A stretch of DNA of 64,000 nucleotides from assembly GCA_031292625.1 (NCBI GenBank), contig JARLGU010000034.1, positions 1 through 64,000 of the forward strand. The letters are read 5' to 3'. Below are positions 37,282 through 46,537 of the stretch, piece after piece. Numbering within the stretch: position 1 is the first letter of the stretch; the number at the start of each line of letters is the position of its first letter. The position numbers and the translations under genes are program-made. The notes beneath the pieces were generated by a model. That model saw only the letters and a program-made list of their open reading frames with translations, was not told the DNA's origin and searched no databases. Source of the stretch: Capsulimonadaceae bacterium (GTDB taxonomy: Bacteria; Armatimonadota; Armatimonadia; Armatimonadales; Capsulimonadaceae).

Positions 37282-37565
37282 GATCGCGCACCTTGCCGGA
37301 ATCCAAGTATAGCACTAGAACCCTGGTGGGCTCTTCCTCGTTCCAACTCGCCAACGAGCGGTCGTGCCTGTTTACTATTCTACACTATGCCGGTGGAGTA
37401 ATAAGCCATTTCGGCGACGATCCTTTGTACAAGATTGACGCCGCCCTCCAGAGGAATTGAGGAAGACGAAACATTCCGCAACGGTCCGGCAGTTTACCGA
37501 ATGGCGCAGCCAGAATGCTTATGCGTCCAAAATCACGCACTTATCAAGCAATTCGACTTCGGAAC

Positions 37566-38855
37566 CTATTCTGCCCCCAAAGCCTCATCGATCACGGCCG
37601 CTGTAGCCTCGATATCGTCGCCGGTATGCGCGGCGGAAACGAATGCGGCCTCAAACTGAGAAGGCGCAAAAGAAATTCCAGCCTCCAGCGCCGCGCGAAA
37701 GAAGCGCGCAAAGCGGGCAGTGTCCGAGGCTCGAGCGGACGCATAGTCCGTCACCGGACGATCGGTGAAGAACAGCGTAAGCAGAGAACCTATCGTAGTT
37801 ACGGTGAGCGGAATATGCCGTCGCTCCGCGGATTCGCGCGCCGCTTCGGCAAGCCTTGCCGCCTTCGCCTCGAGGTCCCGGTAGAGATTCGGAGTGCCCG
37901 CAATCAGGTCCAAAACCGCCGTTCCCGCAGCCACCGCGACGGGATTGCCGCTCAGCGTCCCCGCCTGATACACGGGGCCCACGGGGGAGACCAGATCCAT
38001 GATCTCGGCCCGTCCGCCAAACGCCGCGAGCGGAAGCCCGCCGCCGATGATCTTGCCCATCGTCGTCATGTCGGGCGCAATGCCCAGCAGCTCTTGCGCT
38101 CCTCCCGGCGCGAGACGAAATCCCGTGATCACTTCGTCAAAAATCAACACGGCGCCGGCCTTTGTCGTCAGATCCCGCACGGCCTCCAGAAAGCCAGGTT
38201 TCGGAAGAACAACGCCCATGTTGGCGGGCACGGGTTCGACAATAACGCAGGCGACCGCGCCCTTGTGAGCCCGGAGCGCCGCATCGAAAAGATCGACGTT
38301 ATTAAATGGCAGCGTCACCGTTTCCGCCGTGAGTGCGCTCGGCACCCCTGCGGAGTCCGGCAGATCGTGCGTCGCAAGGCCCGAGCCGGCCTTGGCAAGT
38401 AGGCCGTCGCTGTGGCCATGGTAGCAGCCGTCGAACTTGATGACCCGCGTACGCCCCGTAAAGCCCCTAGATACCCGAATCGCGCTCATCACCGCCTCGG
38501 TCCCGCTGCTTACGAATCGAACGCGGTCAACACTGGGCACCAGGCCCACAATACGCCGCGCGAGAGCGATCTCGCCCGGCGATGTTGCGCCAAAGCTGGT
38601 CCCGCCTGCCGCCGCCCGTGCAATCGCCTCGGTGACCACGGCGGGAGCATGTCCGAAAAGCATCGGACCGTAGGACATGACGTAGTCGATATACGAGTTG
38701 CCGTCCACGTCGAAGATGCGGCTTCCCGACGCGCGCTCCATCACGAGCGGATCGCCGCCGACCGAGCGAAACGAGCGAACGGGCGAACTGACGCCGCCGG
38801 GAAGCAGCGTGCGGGCGACAGCGAAAAGATCTTGCGATTTCGTGTGGTCCTTCAT
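37566..38855 (-). CDS. hemL: Glutamate-1-semialdehyde 2,1-aminomutase
   Basis: The 429-aa PLP enzyme makes 5-aminolevulinate from glutamate semialdehyde for tetrapyrroles. It has VRFVSSGTEAVMSAIRVSRGFTGR, KFDGCYHGHSDGLL, the PLP Asp in LIFDEVITGFRLAPGG, the Schiff-base Lys in TTMGKIIGGGLPLAAFGG, and YQAGTLSGNPVAVAAG. The length is normal. CATAAT lies eight bases before the ATG and no ribosome-binding site is seen, so the message may be leaderless or very short-leadered. It lies upstream of cysE, with 284 bases between. Confidence 0.96.
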   Translation of the reverse strand: MKDHTKSQDLFAVARTLLPGGVSSPVRSFRSVGGDPLVMERASGSRIFDVDGNSYIDYVMSYGPMLFGHAPAVVTEAIARAAAGGTSFGATSPGEIALARRIVGLVPSVDRVRFVSSGTEAVMSAIRVSRGFTGRTRVIKFDGCYHGHSDGLLAKAGSGLATHDLPDSAGVPSALTAETVTLPFNNVDLFDAALRAHKGAVACVIVEPVPANMGVVLPKPGFLEAVRDLTTKAGAVLIFDEVITGFRLAPGGAQELLGIAPDMTTMGKIIGGGLPLAAFGGRAEIMDLVSPVGPVYQAGTLSGNPVAVAAGTAVLDLIAGTPNLYRDLEAKAARLAEAARESAERRHIPLTVTTIGSLLTLFFTDRPVTDYASARASDTARFARFFRAALEAGISFAPSQFEAAFVSAAHTGDDIEATAAVIDEALGAE

Positions 38856-38863
38856 ATGTGGCT

Positions 38864-38869
38864 ATTATG
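38864..38869 (-). promoter_or_regulatory. -10 box of hemL close to the ATG
   Basis: On the minus strand CATAAT (38869-38864) ends eight bases before the hemL ATG. The -35 region is weak. Together with the lack of a ribosome-binding site it points to a leader of a few bases at most. Confidence 0.4.
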
Positions 38870-38932
38870 ACATAGGTTCGGCGCGCAAATACTACGGCGG
38901 GACGCCGTCCGCTCGGACGCCCAAACGGCGGC

Positions 38933-40183
38933 CTAGGCCGCCGGTCCGCGCGAGATGAACTCGCGCAGCACGCGAACAGCTTCGGCCGGGTGGTCGAGAC
39001 GGTTGAGCTGAAGAGTGGCAAGGTCGAGATAGGCTTCTCGCGCTTCACGGCTCGCGGGGTGCGTTTCGATCAATTTGTGATAGATCTTCGATGCGCCGTC
39101 CGAGTTGCCGCGCCGTTCCAGATACTCCGCGAGCATCAGCAGGGAGGGCGCTGAGAGGTTCCAGTCAAGTCCGAGCCGTCGCGCTTCCTCGATCCAAACG
39201 AGAGCCTGAGCGGGTTGATACCTCGTGAAGGAGTGTTCGATCAGCGCCGCATATTCCTCGGAAAGGCGGCTCCGAACCAGCGAGGATTTCTCCGGGTATC
39301 GATGCGCCATATCCGCGAGCGCGGTTCTGGCCTCGCGGTCATCGGGACGGCGCTGGAGGGCCAGGCGATATTTGTGCATCGCTTCGTCCGCGCTTTTGGC
39401 CCCTCCCCGCGCAATTGCGGCGCGGGCCTCGTGGACCAAGTACTCCTTCTTGCCTTCGCCTAGCAGATCGGCGAACTGCGCGACCGCGATGCCGAAAACG
39501 AAACCGCCAATATGCGCCCAATACGCGATGCCGCCGCGATCCGGATCCGCGAGGCTGATAATCGCCCCGATGATGTTCTGTACAAGCCAAACGCCAAGGC
39601 CCGCAAGAGCGGGAGCCTCCCACATCGCCAATCGCGCCCCGAAAAAGGCCGAGGGAGCCCAGTAAATGCGGATGCGCGAGCGATAGAAGCGTACCGCATA
39701 AATGCCCAGGATCGCCGATACCGCCCCGGAAGCGCCAATCAGCGGCATATACGCTACGGTCTGGTTGCTCGCGAAGATCATCACCGTCGCCGTATTCAGC
39801 AGGCCCGCCGCGATCCCGCCGCCAAAGTAGAGCAGCGCATATAAGGGCCGTCCGACGGCATCCTCGACGCTCGGTCCGAAAAGCCATAGAAATCCCATAT
39901 TCCAGAGAAGGTGCGAGACATTCTGGTGCATGAAGAGGTACGTAACAAACTTGACAGCCTCGGGATGACGCGGAATAAGCCCGAATCGGTCGAGGGGATT
40001 CACAGCAAACGCCGAAGTGTCCTGAATCTGTCTTGACAGCAAAAAGCAGACGACATTCACCGTAACCAGCGTCGCGGTCACCCACGGAAACCGGCGAACG
40101 GATCGGTCCGTCGACACCGGGAACGGGCAGACGAGAAGGATCAACAAAATCCAGGCAATATCGGAAAGCGGCGATGGCATCAT
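38933..40183 (-). CDS. Rhomboid intramembrane serine protease with C-terminal TPR domain
   Basis: The 416-aa protein has six hydrophobic segments in the first about 230 residues. The rhomboid dyad is Ser in IGASGAVSAILG and His in YWAHIGGFVFG, and HLLWNMGFLWLFGPSVED is the conserved helix 2 with His-x-x-x-Asn-like residues. The last about 170 residues are TPR-like helices (DEAMHKYRLALQRRPDDREARTAL, then QALVWIEEARRLGL and DGASKIYHKLIETHP). Rhomboids cleave transmembrane segments. It overlaps the preceding DUF4175-like gene by four bases (ATGA), so the two form an operon. Confidence 0.93.
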   Translation of the reverse strand: MMPSPLSDIAWILLILLVCPFPVSTDRSVRRFPWVTATLVTVNVVCFLLSRQIQDTSAFAVNPLDRFGLIPRHPEAVKFVTYLFMHQNVSHLLWNMGFLWLFGPSVEDAVGRPLYALLYFGGGIAAGLLNTATVMIFASNQTVAYMPLIGASGAVSAILGIYAVRFYRSRIRIYWAPSAFFGARLAMWEAPALAGLGVWLVQNIIGAIISLADPDRGGIAYWAHIGGFVFGIAVAQFADLLGEGKKEYLVHEARAAIARGGAKSADEAMHKYRLALQRRPDDREARTALADMAHRYPEKSSLVRSRLSEEYAALIEHSFTRYQPAQALVWIEEARRLGLDWNLSAPSLLMLAEYLERRGNSDGASKIYHKLIETHPASREAREAYLDLATLQLNRLDHPAEAVRVLREFISRGPAA

Positions 40184-41883
40184 GGTCGGCTGCCCGGCTC
40201 CCCGCGGAAATAGCTTTCCACGGCGCGCTTGTAGGCGGGAGGAATATTCTGCCGCCCGATGGCGCTCTCCGCGGTCTTTCTCGCCGCAGCCTGGTCACGC
40301 CCGTAGGGAACGACGGACGGCCCTGCTGGCAACGGGCTTATGCCGGGGCCGGCTTCGCGCGACACTCCAGCCCCCGCGGGCGGCGACGCCAACCTGTCGC
40401 GTCCCGTGCTTTGGCGCGGATCGTAGCCCCCAATTCGCCTGGGCGCGGCGGATGTTGGAATATCGTTACCGGCATCGCGCTCGACGCTTCCTTCACCGCG
40501 CGCCGACGAAGGGCGGTCCACGCCCGGTCCGCTCGACGGTCCTTTTCCATTGCCCGACTGGCCGCCTGCCGCGTCCTCTCCTTGTCCGGGCCGGCCTTGG
40601 GCGGCTCCGGACATTGCTTTCGGTTCTCCCGCCGAGCCTCGGTTCCGGCCGCGTGATGCTGGCTGCCCCGTGCCGTCCTTACCGGAGCCGCCGCCGTCCC
40701 GCCCTTTCGCGTCCTGAGCGCCCTGTTCCAATTCGCGCGCTGCCTGGTCGACGGCGCTTCGCATCCGTCGAGTCCCTTCAGCGTCAGGCGCCTCGCGCTG
40801 GGCGGCTTCCGATGCGGCCCGCAGATCCCTTGCCGCTTTCGCGGAATCGCCGTCCTGGAGGGCACGTGACGCGTTTCTTACGCGCTCCTGCGTTTGCGGC
40901 ATGCCTGCGCCTTCGAGCGACCGATCGATCTGATTCAGGCGGCGCGCTGTTTCACCGGCCGACTGGCTAGGCTCCCCTCGCTCAATCTTGTCCGCAAGAG
41001 AGCGCAAAGTCCCGGAAAGATCCTCCGCACGGCCATCGTTGCCTGAATCGGACGAATCGCCATTCTGACGCCCCTGCCCTTGCGCTGCGCCTCCCGATCC
41101 AAGCGCGCGATCCATCGCGCGTTGGAATTCGCTTTCGTTCTTCATGGGCCGATCGGGAGAAAGTTCGTTTTCGTGTTGCTCGACCCGATCGGAGAGACGC
41201 TGCACCTTCCGGCGCGCCTGCTCAGGCGGCAAGTCGCGGATTTCGCGAGCGGTCTGCACGCCGTCTCGAGCCAGCGGAGCGGCTTCGGTTGCCGGCGGCA
41301 AGATGCGGGCCGCCGCCGTAAAGCGATCTCCGAGCGTCCGCCCCACCCGCGTTGCACGGGCGTTCCAATGGGGCGTCGCGATAGCGTTAGGAAGAAGGGC
41401 GCATAGCAGAGCAAAGAGCGTCAAGAGCACTGCCGCAAGAAGAGCGCACAGCGCGGCAATTCGCAGCCGGCGTGGCGCTGTCAGATTTCCTGCAGCCACT
41501 CGATCCGCCGCCTCGTCGGCATCGCGGCGCTGCAGAGCATGGAACGCGGGATCAATGCCGCCAGCTCCGGCGAACGCGATCGATGACGAAAGCCGCTCCT
41601 TCAGCCCAAGGCGCTCATCGGCAAGACGAGCGACGTCCATCGTCGAGAGCGGCAGCATCAGCGCGCGGCCAACCCCGAATCCGGCGGCGAGCGCGTACGC
41701 GAGCGCGATGACCGCCCACGGCGGCAAGGAAAGTAGATCGTACCGGCCGAGCAATACTGCGGCAAGGCCCGCCGCCGACGACAAGATGGACGCCCACAAG
41801 GCGTTCACCGCGAACACATGCAGACGAAGCCTGTCCGCCGCTCCGGCAAGCGCCAGATCGAGTCGACTGGAGACCGGTTCCAT
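40180..41883 (-). CDS. DUF4175-like membrane protein with long charged coiled-coil region
   Basis: The 567-aa protein has three hydrophobic segments: two close together (about residues 25-80) and one near 160-185 (LRIAALCALLAAVLLTLFALLCALL). Between them lies DVARLADERLGLKERLSSSIAF. The remainder is a low-complexity region rich in Gln, Arg, Gly and Ser with helical parts (RRLNQIDRSLEGAGMPQTQ, RMRSAVDQAARELEQGAQD) and a basic tail. The layout resembles DUF4175 proteins, but this is a pattern match only. The start at 41883 is preceded by TATAAT at six bases. It is coupled to the rhomboid gene. Confidence 0.6.
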   Translation of the reverse strand: MEPVSSRLDLALAGAADRLRLHVFAVNALWASILSSAAGLAAVLLGRYDLLSLPPWAVIALAYALAAGFGVGRALMLPLSTMDVARLADERLGLKERLSSSIAFAGAGGIDPAFHALQRRDADEAADRVAAGNLTAPRRLRIAALCALLAAVLLTLFALLCALLPNAIATPHWNARATRVGRTLGDRFTAAARILPPATEAAPLARDGVQTAREIRDLPPEQARRKVQRLSDRVEQHENELSPDRPMKNESEFQRAMDRALGSGGAAQGQGRQNGDSSDSGNDGRAEDLSGTLRSLADKIERGEPSQSAGETARRLNQIDRSLEGAGMPQTQERVRNASRALQDGDSAKAARDLRAASEAAQREAPDAEGTRRMRSAVDQAARELEQGAQDAKGRDGGGSGKDGTGQPASRGRNRGSAGEPKAMSGAAQGRPGQGEDAAGGQSGNGKGPSSGPGVDRPSSARGEGSVERDAGNDIPTSAAPRRIGGYDPRQSTGRDRLASPPAGAGVSREAGPGISPLPAGPSVVPYGRDQAAARKTAESAIGRQNIPPAYKRAVESYFRGEPGSRP

Positions 41884-41889
41884 GTTCTC

Positions 41890-41895
41890 ATTATA
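41890..41895 (-). promoter_or_regulatory. Perfect -10 box of the DUF4175-like gene
   Basis: TATAAT on the minus strand (41895-41890) is followed by GAGAAC and then the ATG at 41883, so the expected start of transcription coincides with the start codon. No convincing -35 is visible. Confidence 0.45.
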
Positions 41896-41946
41896 CGCGC
41901 AGATGCGCCCGATCATGCGCGAGAAGCGGGGAATGGGAGAGATGAC

Positions 41947-42744
41947 CTACAGAAGCGTATTGGGCTTCGACGCGGCCCGCGAAGGATCCACGCGCTTGCG
42001 TTCGCGAATCGATTCACGAAGAAGATGAACGAGGTATGGCAAGTCGTTGCCGAGATACCGGCCGTAGAGGCGGCGGGGTTCCTGGATAAGCCGGAAGGCC
42101 CATTCGAGACCGGAACGCTGCATCCAGCGGGGAGCCCGCCGAACCATGCCGGCCGCCATATCGAATGCCGCGCCGACGCCAATCGAAACGGGAACCTTCA
42201 ATGAGTCTCGATGAGCCGAAATCCACTTCTCCTGCTTGGGCGCGCCGAATCCGACCAGAAGCACATCAGTGCCGGAGCTTGTCACGAGATCACAAATACG
42301 GGCATCTTCCTCCGGCGTATTTAGAACACAAGGATCGGGGCAGTCGGCGCCAACGATTTTAATACCTGGATACTTTCGCGCGAAGATCTCCGCTGTTTTG
42401 CTGGCCGCTCCTGGCTTGCCGCCGAGGAAAAAAAGCTTAAGCCCGCTGCGTTCCGACTCAGCCGCAAGCGAAAAGAGCAGATCGCTCCCGGCAACCCGCT
42501 CCTTGAGCGGCACGGGACCGAATTTTGAAACCCACACGATCGGCATCCCGTCAGCAAGAATTAAGTCGGCCGTCGTATAAATATCCCGAAACTCGCTATC
42601 TTTACGCAGTGATGCAAGGTGGTCAAGGTTTGCCGTGCAAACGAGATGCGGTCCCGTGCCGCCGCGGGCCATATCGCGAATGCTTTCGACAGCTTCCTCC
42701 ATCGTGACGTTGTCAAAATAGATGCCACCGATGTTACTCTTCAT
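41947..42744 (-). CDS. WecB/TagA/CpsF-family glycosyltransferase
   Basis: The 265-aa GT26 enzyme has the family pattern TANLDHLASLRKDSEFRDIYTTADLILADGMPIVWVSK (catalytic Asp in ADG), then LFFLGGKPGAASKTAEIFARKYPGIKIVG and DVLLVGFGAPKQEKWI. It transfers an N-acetyl-hexosamine-type sugar to a lipid-linked acceptor. The start at 42744 overlaps the epsI stop by four bases. It is the last gene of the exopolysaccharide locus. Confidence 0.94.
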   Translation of the reverse strand: MKSNIGGIYFDNVTMEEAVESIRDMARGGTGPHLVCTANLDHLASLRKDSEFRDIYTTADLILADGMPIVWVSKFGPVPLKERVAGSDLLFSLAAESERSGLKLFFLGGKPGAASKTAEIFARKYPGIKIVGADCPDPCVLNTPEEDARICDLVTSSGTDVLLVGFGAPKQEKWISAHRDSLKVPVSIGVGAAFDMAAGMVRRAPRWMQRSGLEWAFRLIQEPRRLYGRYLGNDLPYLVHLLRESIRERKRVDPSRAASKPNTLL

Positions 42745-43406
42745 GAATGATTCACCTTGCGCGCAAGCATAGGACCGACGGCGCCCCACATCCGGGACGC
42801 AAATGCAAGAAGCCTTGCGTGCGAAGCCTGACGATCTTCAGATGTTGCGTTCCCCGAAACAGGCGTCATAAAACGCACAAAATAGATCGGCTCCGCGCGC
42901 CGGAACAACAGCGCGCTCGAAAGAAGGCGCATCCGAATATCGGTAGCGGACGCAACGCTCCCGTCCTTTGCAAAATAAAAATAAACAATGTCGGCGATCG
43001 ACGGATCCTCGCCGCTGTACACGACATCGCAGGACCGCACGTTCAGCCGATAGCCTGGCAACATCTCCACGCGATCGTTGTTAATCACGCCTCCCGTGCC
43101 GATCAGGCACGATCGAGGATCGTGCAATGCATCCCGATCCGTGCCGCCTATGAGCGCGAACGCAACGCGAAAGCCATCATCCGCTACATATTGTCGGTCA
43201 ATTAGCTGTGCAGTCTCAAGAGCTTCAAGCGTCGATTTTGAAACGGTTTCGGTTCGTCCCGAATATCCATCGATTTTGAATGGCACCAAATTCTCGGATA
43301 TTGATCGAAATTTCGCGGCGGCCGGCGGTTTCCATACAAACGATAAAACCGCTGCGATCGCCAAAATTGCGATCAAAAAATATCCAGCCCGGCGAATTTC
43401 CGGCAT
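42741..43406 (-). CDS. EpsI-family exosortase-associated protein
   Basis: The 221-aa protein has one N-terminal membrane segment (AGYFLIAILAIAAVLSFVW) and an outward domain with the EpsI motif DALHDPRSCLIGTGG, in the place of the usual S-L-H-S-P-x-x-C-L-P-G-x-G-W. EpsI proteins accompany exosortases, either separately or fused to them, in exopolysaccharide clusters. It overlaps the exosortase gene by 34 bases and the next gene by four, so all three are translated together. Its precise role is not known. Confidence 0.88.
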   Translation of the reverse strand: MPEIRRAGYFLIAILAIAAVLSFVWKPPAAAKFRSISENLVPFKIDGYSGRTETVSKSTLEALETAQLIDRQYVADDGFRVAFALIGGTDRDALHDPRSCLIGTGGVINNDRVEMLPGYRLNVRSCDVVYSGEDPSIADIVYFYFAKDGSVASATDIRMRLLSSALLFRRAEPIYFVRFMTPVSGNATSEDRQASHARLLAFASRMWGAVGPMLARKVNHS

Positions 43407-44287
43407 CCGAACAACCTCGCGAGCCCAAACAAAAATGCAAACCCGATCACGAGGGTGATCAAGCCGCTATAATCGTGAAACGATCGAGCCGCATCGTCGC
43501 TAACGCATTGTCCTACGAGCGCGATCAAAACGATCCGAACGACGTTCACGGCAACCGCCAAAGGAATCGACACTGCAAAAATCGCCGATCTCTTGAGAAC
43601 GGAACCATTTAACATATACGCAAAAAAAACATCAAACGTCAATAGGGCGAGCAGCGTCTTGAAGCCGCTGCACGGCACGTCGACAAACAACGTATAGTCC
43701 GACAGCTTGATCTCATAACCTGAACGAACGTTGTCGAAACCGGTATGCGCCAGAAGCCAAGAGGCGCCGCCGGTTGACAGTTGCTGCAGACCATGCGTCG
43801 AATCGTTCAGCCAGGGCCCCGGCAGCGGAACCATCAGCGCCAAGAACAGCAGCGGATACTTTGCAACCCGAATAAACTCAGCGCCGCCGACAAACCAGAC
43901 AGCCGACCAGATCATGAAGATCAGCGACCACGACATGACGATCTGTATTTCACGCTGAGCCGCATCGATTTGGAGCAAGCAGACAAGCGCTAGAATGACA
44001 AGGGCGCCGAACGAAGGACTCGGCTTCAGTCCTCGTAAACACTCACGCTTCCGCCAGAGCATCAGAAGAGACAACGCCGGAATCAAAAGGGCGTGGTTGT
44101 AAAACGACTCCGGCCGAGTGTAAGCGTACCACCACGCTCCCAGAGTCGTTCTCGCGACAACGGCGAACAGCGCAAGCGCCACGATGTACGGCCAAAGATC
44201 TCCAAAATTCGGCCGCCAGCCTGAAGGTTCGTCCTCCGCGGACGCGCCGGGTTCTACTGGCAGCGGCTCAGCAATATCCGCGTTCAT
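43373..44287 (-). CDS. Exosortase (exosortase/archaeosortase family transpeptidase)
   Basis: The 304-aa integral membrane protein has about eight hydrophobic segments. It carries the catalytic set of the family: Cys206 in FVDVPCSGFKTLLALLTF, Arg251 in AVNVVRIVLIAL and His271 in FHDYSGLITLVIGF. Exosortases cut C-terminal PEP-CTERM-type signals and probably attach the protein to a surface acceptor. The EPS genes, EpsI and an EpsD-like PPIase around it match the classical bacterial exosortase locus. I found no PEP-CTERM protein in the window, so its substrates must be encoded elsewhere. Confidence 0.94.
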   Translation of the reverse strand: MNADIAEPLPVEPGASAEDEPSGWRPNFGDLWPYIVALALFAVVARTTLGAWWYAYTRPESFYNHALLIPALSLLMLWRKRECLRGLKPSPSFGALVILALVCLLQIDAAQREIQIVMSWSLIFMIWSAVWFVGGAEFIRVAKYPLLFLALMVPLPGPWLNDSTHGLQQLSTGGASWLLAHTGFDNVRSGYEIKLSDYTLFVDVPCSGFKTLLALLTFDVFFAYMLNGSVLKRSAIFAVSIPLAVAVNVVRIVLIALVGQCVSDDAARSFHDYSGLITLVIGFAFLFGLARLFGCRKFAGLDIF

Positions 44288-44419
44288 TTGGCTCCAATAA
44301 CAATGCGCAGCAGAAACGGAAAACCATTCTTTATAGCTCAGATACTCTCAATCCTCTGCGCGTGCACTCGTCTCTATCAGAATGTTCGCCTCAGTCGTCC
44401 GCGACCGGCCCCTGTCCGC

Positions 44420-45334
44420 TTACTTCAGGCGCGGACCATCCATCGTCACAACCGCGGGAGGAACCGCCGCCGCGTACTTTTCCGACTCGCACACGATCGA
44501 CGCGCGCCGGCGGATATCGAGCAGGACATCGGTCGCGGACGGAGCCTTGGCGAGCTTCGCAGCCATCATGACCTTTGGATATAGCTCCTCGAAAGACGGC
44601 AGTTCGGGCGGCACGACAGAGTTCACGCGTACGACCAGATAGTGTCCTTCATAGGGAAATGAGGCGGTGTCCCCCTGGCTTAAGACCTTAATCTGGTCCC
44701 GCAAGCTATCGGACAGCTCTCCGCCCAGGCCGCTATCGAGATCGACAAGACGAACTCCAGGCGTCTGCCCCACGTTGTCCGCGGCGACTCCATCGGTCAA
44801 CATTCTCTTCACCTGGTCGCGCACGAGGGTGTCTCGCGCAACAACCGCCGTCGTTAGCAGGCGGCGCGGCAGAACGAACTCATCGGGATGGTCCTTATAG
44901 TATTGGCGCCCCTCCGCTTCCGTCGCCGTCACATCGGCAACCCGAAGGTTGCGAAGCGCGAGGTTTAGCCGCAGAGTGTCCTTGTACATATTCAGCGCCT
45001 TGTCCGACTTTTGCGCCTCTAATAACGCGACCGGATCGCGCCGGCTGATGTCCTGCATTGCGTCGTCGATATCCTGCGCGGTTGGAAGGCAATCGCGCCG
45101 GGATGCTTCTTGGAATACAAGCGCGCGCCAGATCATTTGGGTCAACAAGCCCCGCGAATAAAGAAAATCCAACCGGTCGTCCAGGTCCTTTTTGACGATC
45201 GTTTCCCCATTCACGCGCACCAAGACCCGCCGGCTTGAATAGCGCGCGTAAAGCAACGCATTGCCGATCAACGAAATGACCGCAACGATTCCAAAAACCC
45301 AAGTCAGTAATTTTCTAAATCTGCGATGTCCCAT
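44420..45334 (-). CDS. EpsD-like peptidylprolyl isomerase (SurA/PrsA-type) of exosortase locus
   Basis: The 304-aa protein has one N-terminal anchor (LLTWVFGIVAVISLIGNALLYA). A SurA-type N-terminal domain follows (VLVRVNGETIVKKDLDDRLDFLYSRGLLTQMIWRALVFQEA) with a region around residues 155-235 that corresponds to parvulin (ADNVGQTPGVRLVDLDSGLGGEL, LVVRVNSVVPPELPSFEEL). EpsD-family isomerases are frequent in exosortase EPS clusters. The parvulin domain is short, so catalysis is uncertain and it may be only a chaperone. It lies 132 bases upstream of the exosortase gene. Confidence 0.8.
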   Translation of the reverse strand: MGHRRFRKLLTWVFGIVAVISLIGNALLYARYSSRRVLVRVNGETIVKKDLDDRLDFLYSRGLLTQMIWRALVFQEASRRDCLPTAQDIDDAMQDISRRDPVALLEAQKSDKALNMYKDTLRLNLALRNLRVADVTATEAEGRQYYKDHPDEFVLPRRLLTTAVVARDTLVRDQVKRMLTDGVAADNVGQTPGVRLVDLDSGLGGELSDSLRDQIKVLSQGDTASFPYEGHYLVVRVNSVVPPELPSFEELYPKVMMAAKLAKAPSATDVLLDIRRRASIVCESEKYAAAVPPAVVTMDGPRLK

Positions 45335-45493
45335 TAGGCGAGAAGCCTCCCTTGCGCTCTCGCGCGGAAACCCGAAAACTGAATGAACAACTCAGTATAC
45401 CTTTCCATATCCGCTGTGCCTGATGAAGTTTGGAACGGCAACGACTCGCGATTGCAGATAGAAAAGCTCAAGTTTAGGCGCGGAGGCGACGGC

Positions 45494-46537
45494 CTATTCC
45501 GGCCCACTCAGAATCGCGCCCGCGATTGTCGCCGCCCACTTATCGAGGCTCGCGTGCTCCTCAATCCAGGCGCGCGCCGCCCCTCCAACCCTTCGCCGCA
45601 GCGCATCGTCGTTACGGAGGCGGTCGATCGCCGCAATCCACCCGTCCACATCGCCGGGGGACACGTAGAAGCCTGTCTCGCCATCGACGATTACGTCCTT
45701 TTGCCCGGTCGTCGCCGTCGTAACGACCGGCTTCCCCATCGCCATCGCTTCGAGGATTGTGGTCACCCCCGCCTGAAAGTCGTTCTCGATTAATGGAACG
45801 GCCACCAATGCGCTCGCCGCGTACAACGCGCGCAACTCGCCATACTCGTAGCGCCGCGCGGATACGCCCGGCGGCAACACGCGGTTTTCGGTCGCATTGC
45901 GATGCTTGGACCACGGGGAGGCGGCGGCGAGCGAAAAGGCAACGTCCGGCAGGCGCGACGCCGCGGCGATCAGCGTATCGTAGTCCCGCCACTCCAGCCC
46001 CGCCGCGCTCACCAAGTTTGCGGATTCGGCAATACTTGGGTCCGGACGAAAGAAGCGCGTATCGGCGTGAAAGGGGATCAAGGCGAGCGTTTGCTCGGGG
46101 ATGCCAAGGACGTCCACGGCATACCGATACTGCGTCGCCGCGTAAACGAAGATCCGGTCAATCTGGCGATGCGCCTTCCAGAGCGTGAAAAACGGTCGTT
46201 TCTTGGCGGCGGAAAGCCGGTGGCCGATCGTAACGTGACGCGGGCGGCGTATCGTTGTCTTCAGCAGCAACGCGAGCGGAATTGAAACATTTTCACCGTT
46301 CGTGAAGATCACGTCATAGTCGCAGCGGTCACGGTAGGCGCGCAATGCAAGCGCCACATCCTTCGGAATTCGCTCAGCTGCGACCGTCTGATAATCGATG
46401 CATTCCACCGACGCGCCCCGAGCAAGCAGCGCGTTGGTAAGCGCATCGTAGTCCATCGTCGGGTGGCGGCCTGCGGCGACATCCTCTTCGATGCCGCGCT
46501 TCATCACGCTCGGAATGGCTAAGAGCACGCGCGTCAC
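45494..46537 (-). CDS. GT4-type glycosyltransferase
   Basis: The 347-aa protein has a C-terminal Rossmann domain with NLVSAAGLEWRDYDTLIAAASRLPD and the donor site FQAGVTTILEAMAMGKPVVTTATTGQKDVIVDGETGFYVSPGD, the E-x7-E motif of GT4 retaining enzymes. A GTG start at 46537 fits best: GGAGGGAGA is six bases upstream and the GTGA overlaps the stop of the preceding gene. A TTG at 46543 would sit on top of that site. It presumably adds one sugar of the repeat unit. Confidence 0.9.
   Translation of the reverse strand: MTRVLLAIPSVMKRGIEEDVAAGRHPTMDYDALTNALLARGASVECIDYQTVAAERIPKDVALALRAYRDRCDYDVIFTNGENVSIPLALLLKTTIRRPRHVTIGHRLSAAKKRPFFTLWKAHRQIDRIFVYAATQYRYAVDVLGIPEQTLALIPFHADTRFFRPDPSIAESANLVSAAGLEWRDYDTLIAAASRLPDVAFSLAAASPWSKHRNATENRVLPPGVSARRYEYGELRALYAASALVAVPLIENDFQAGVTTILEAMAMGKPVVTTATTGQKDVIVDGETGFYVSPGDVDGWIAAIDRLRNDDALRRRVGGAARAWIEEHASLDKWAATIAGAILSGPE

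Noticed and set aside
37282-37565. Riboswitch or T-box-like leader upstream of cysE
   Set aside because: No convincing conserved stem or T-box sequence could be seen by eye; only a weak TAGAAT element is present.
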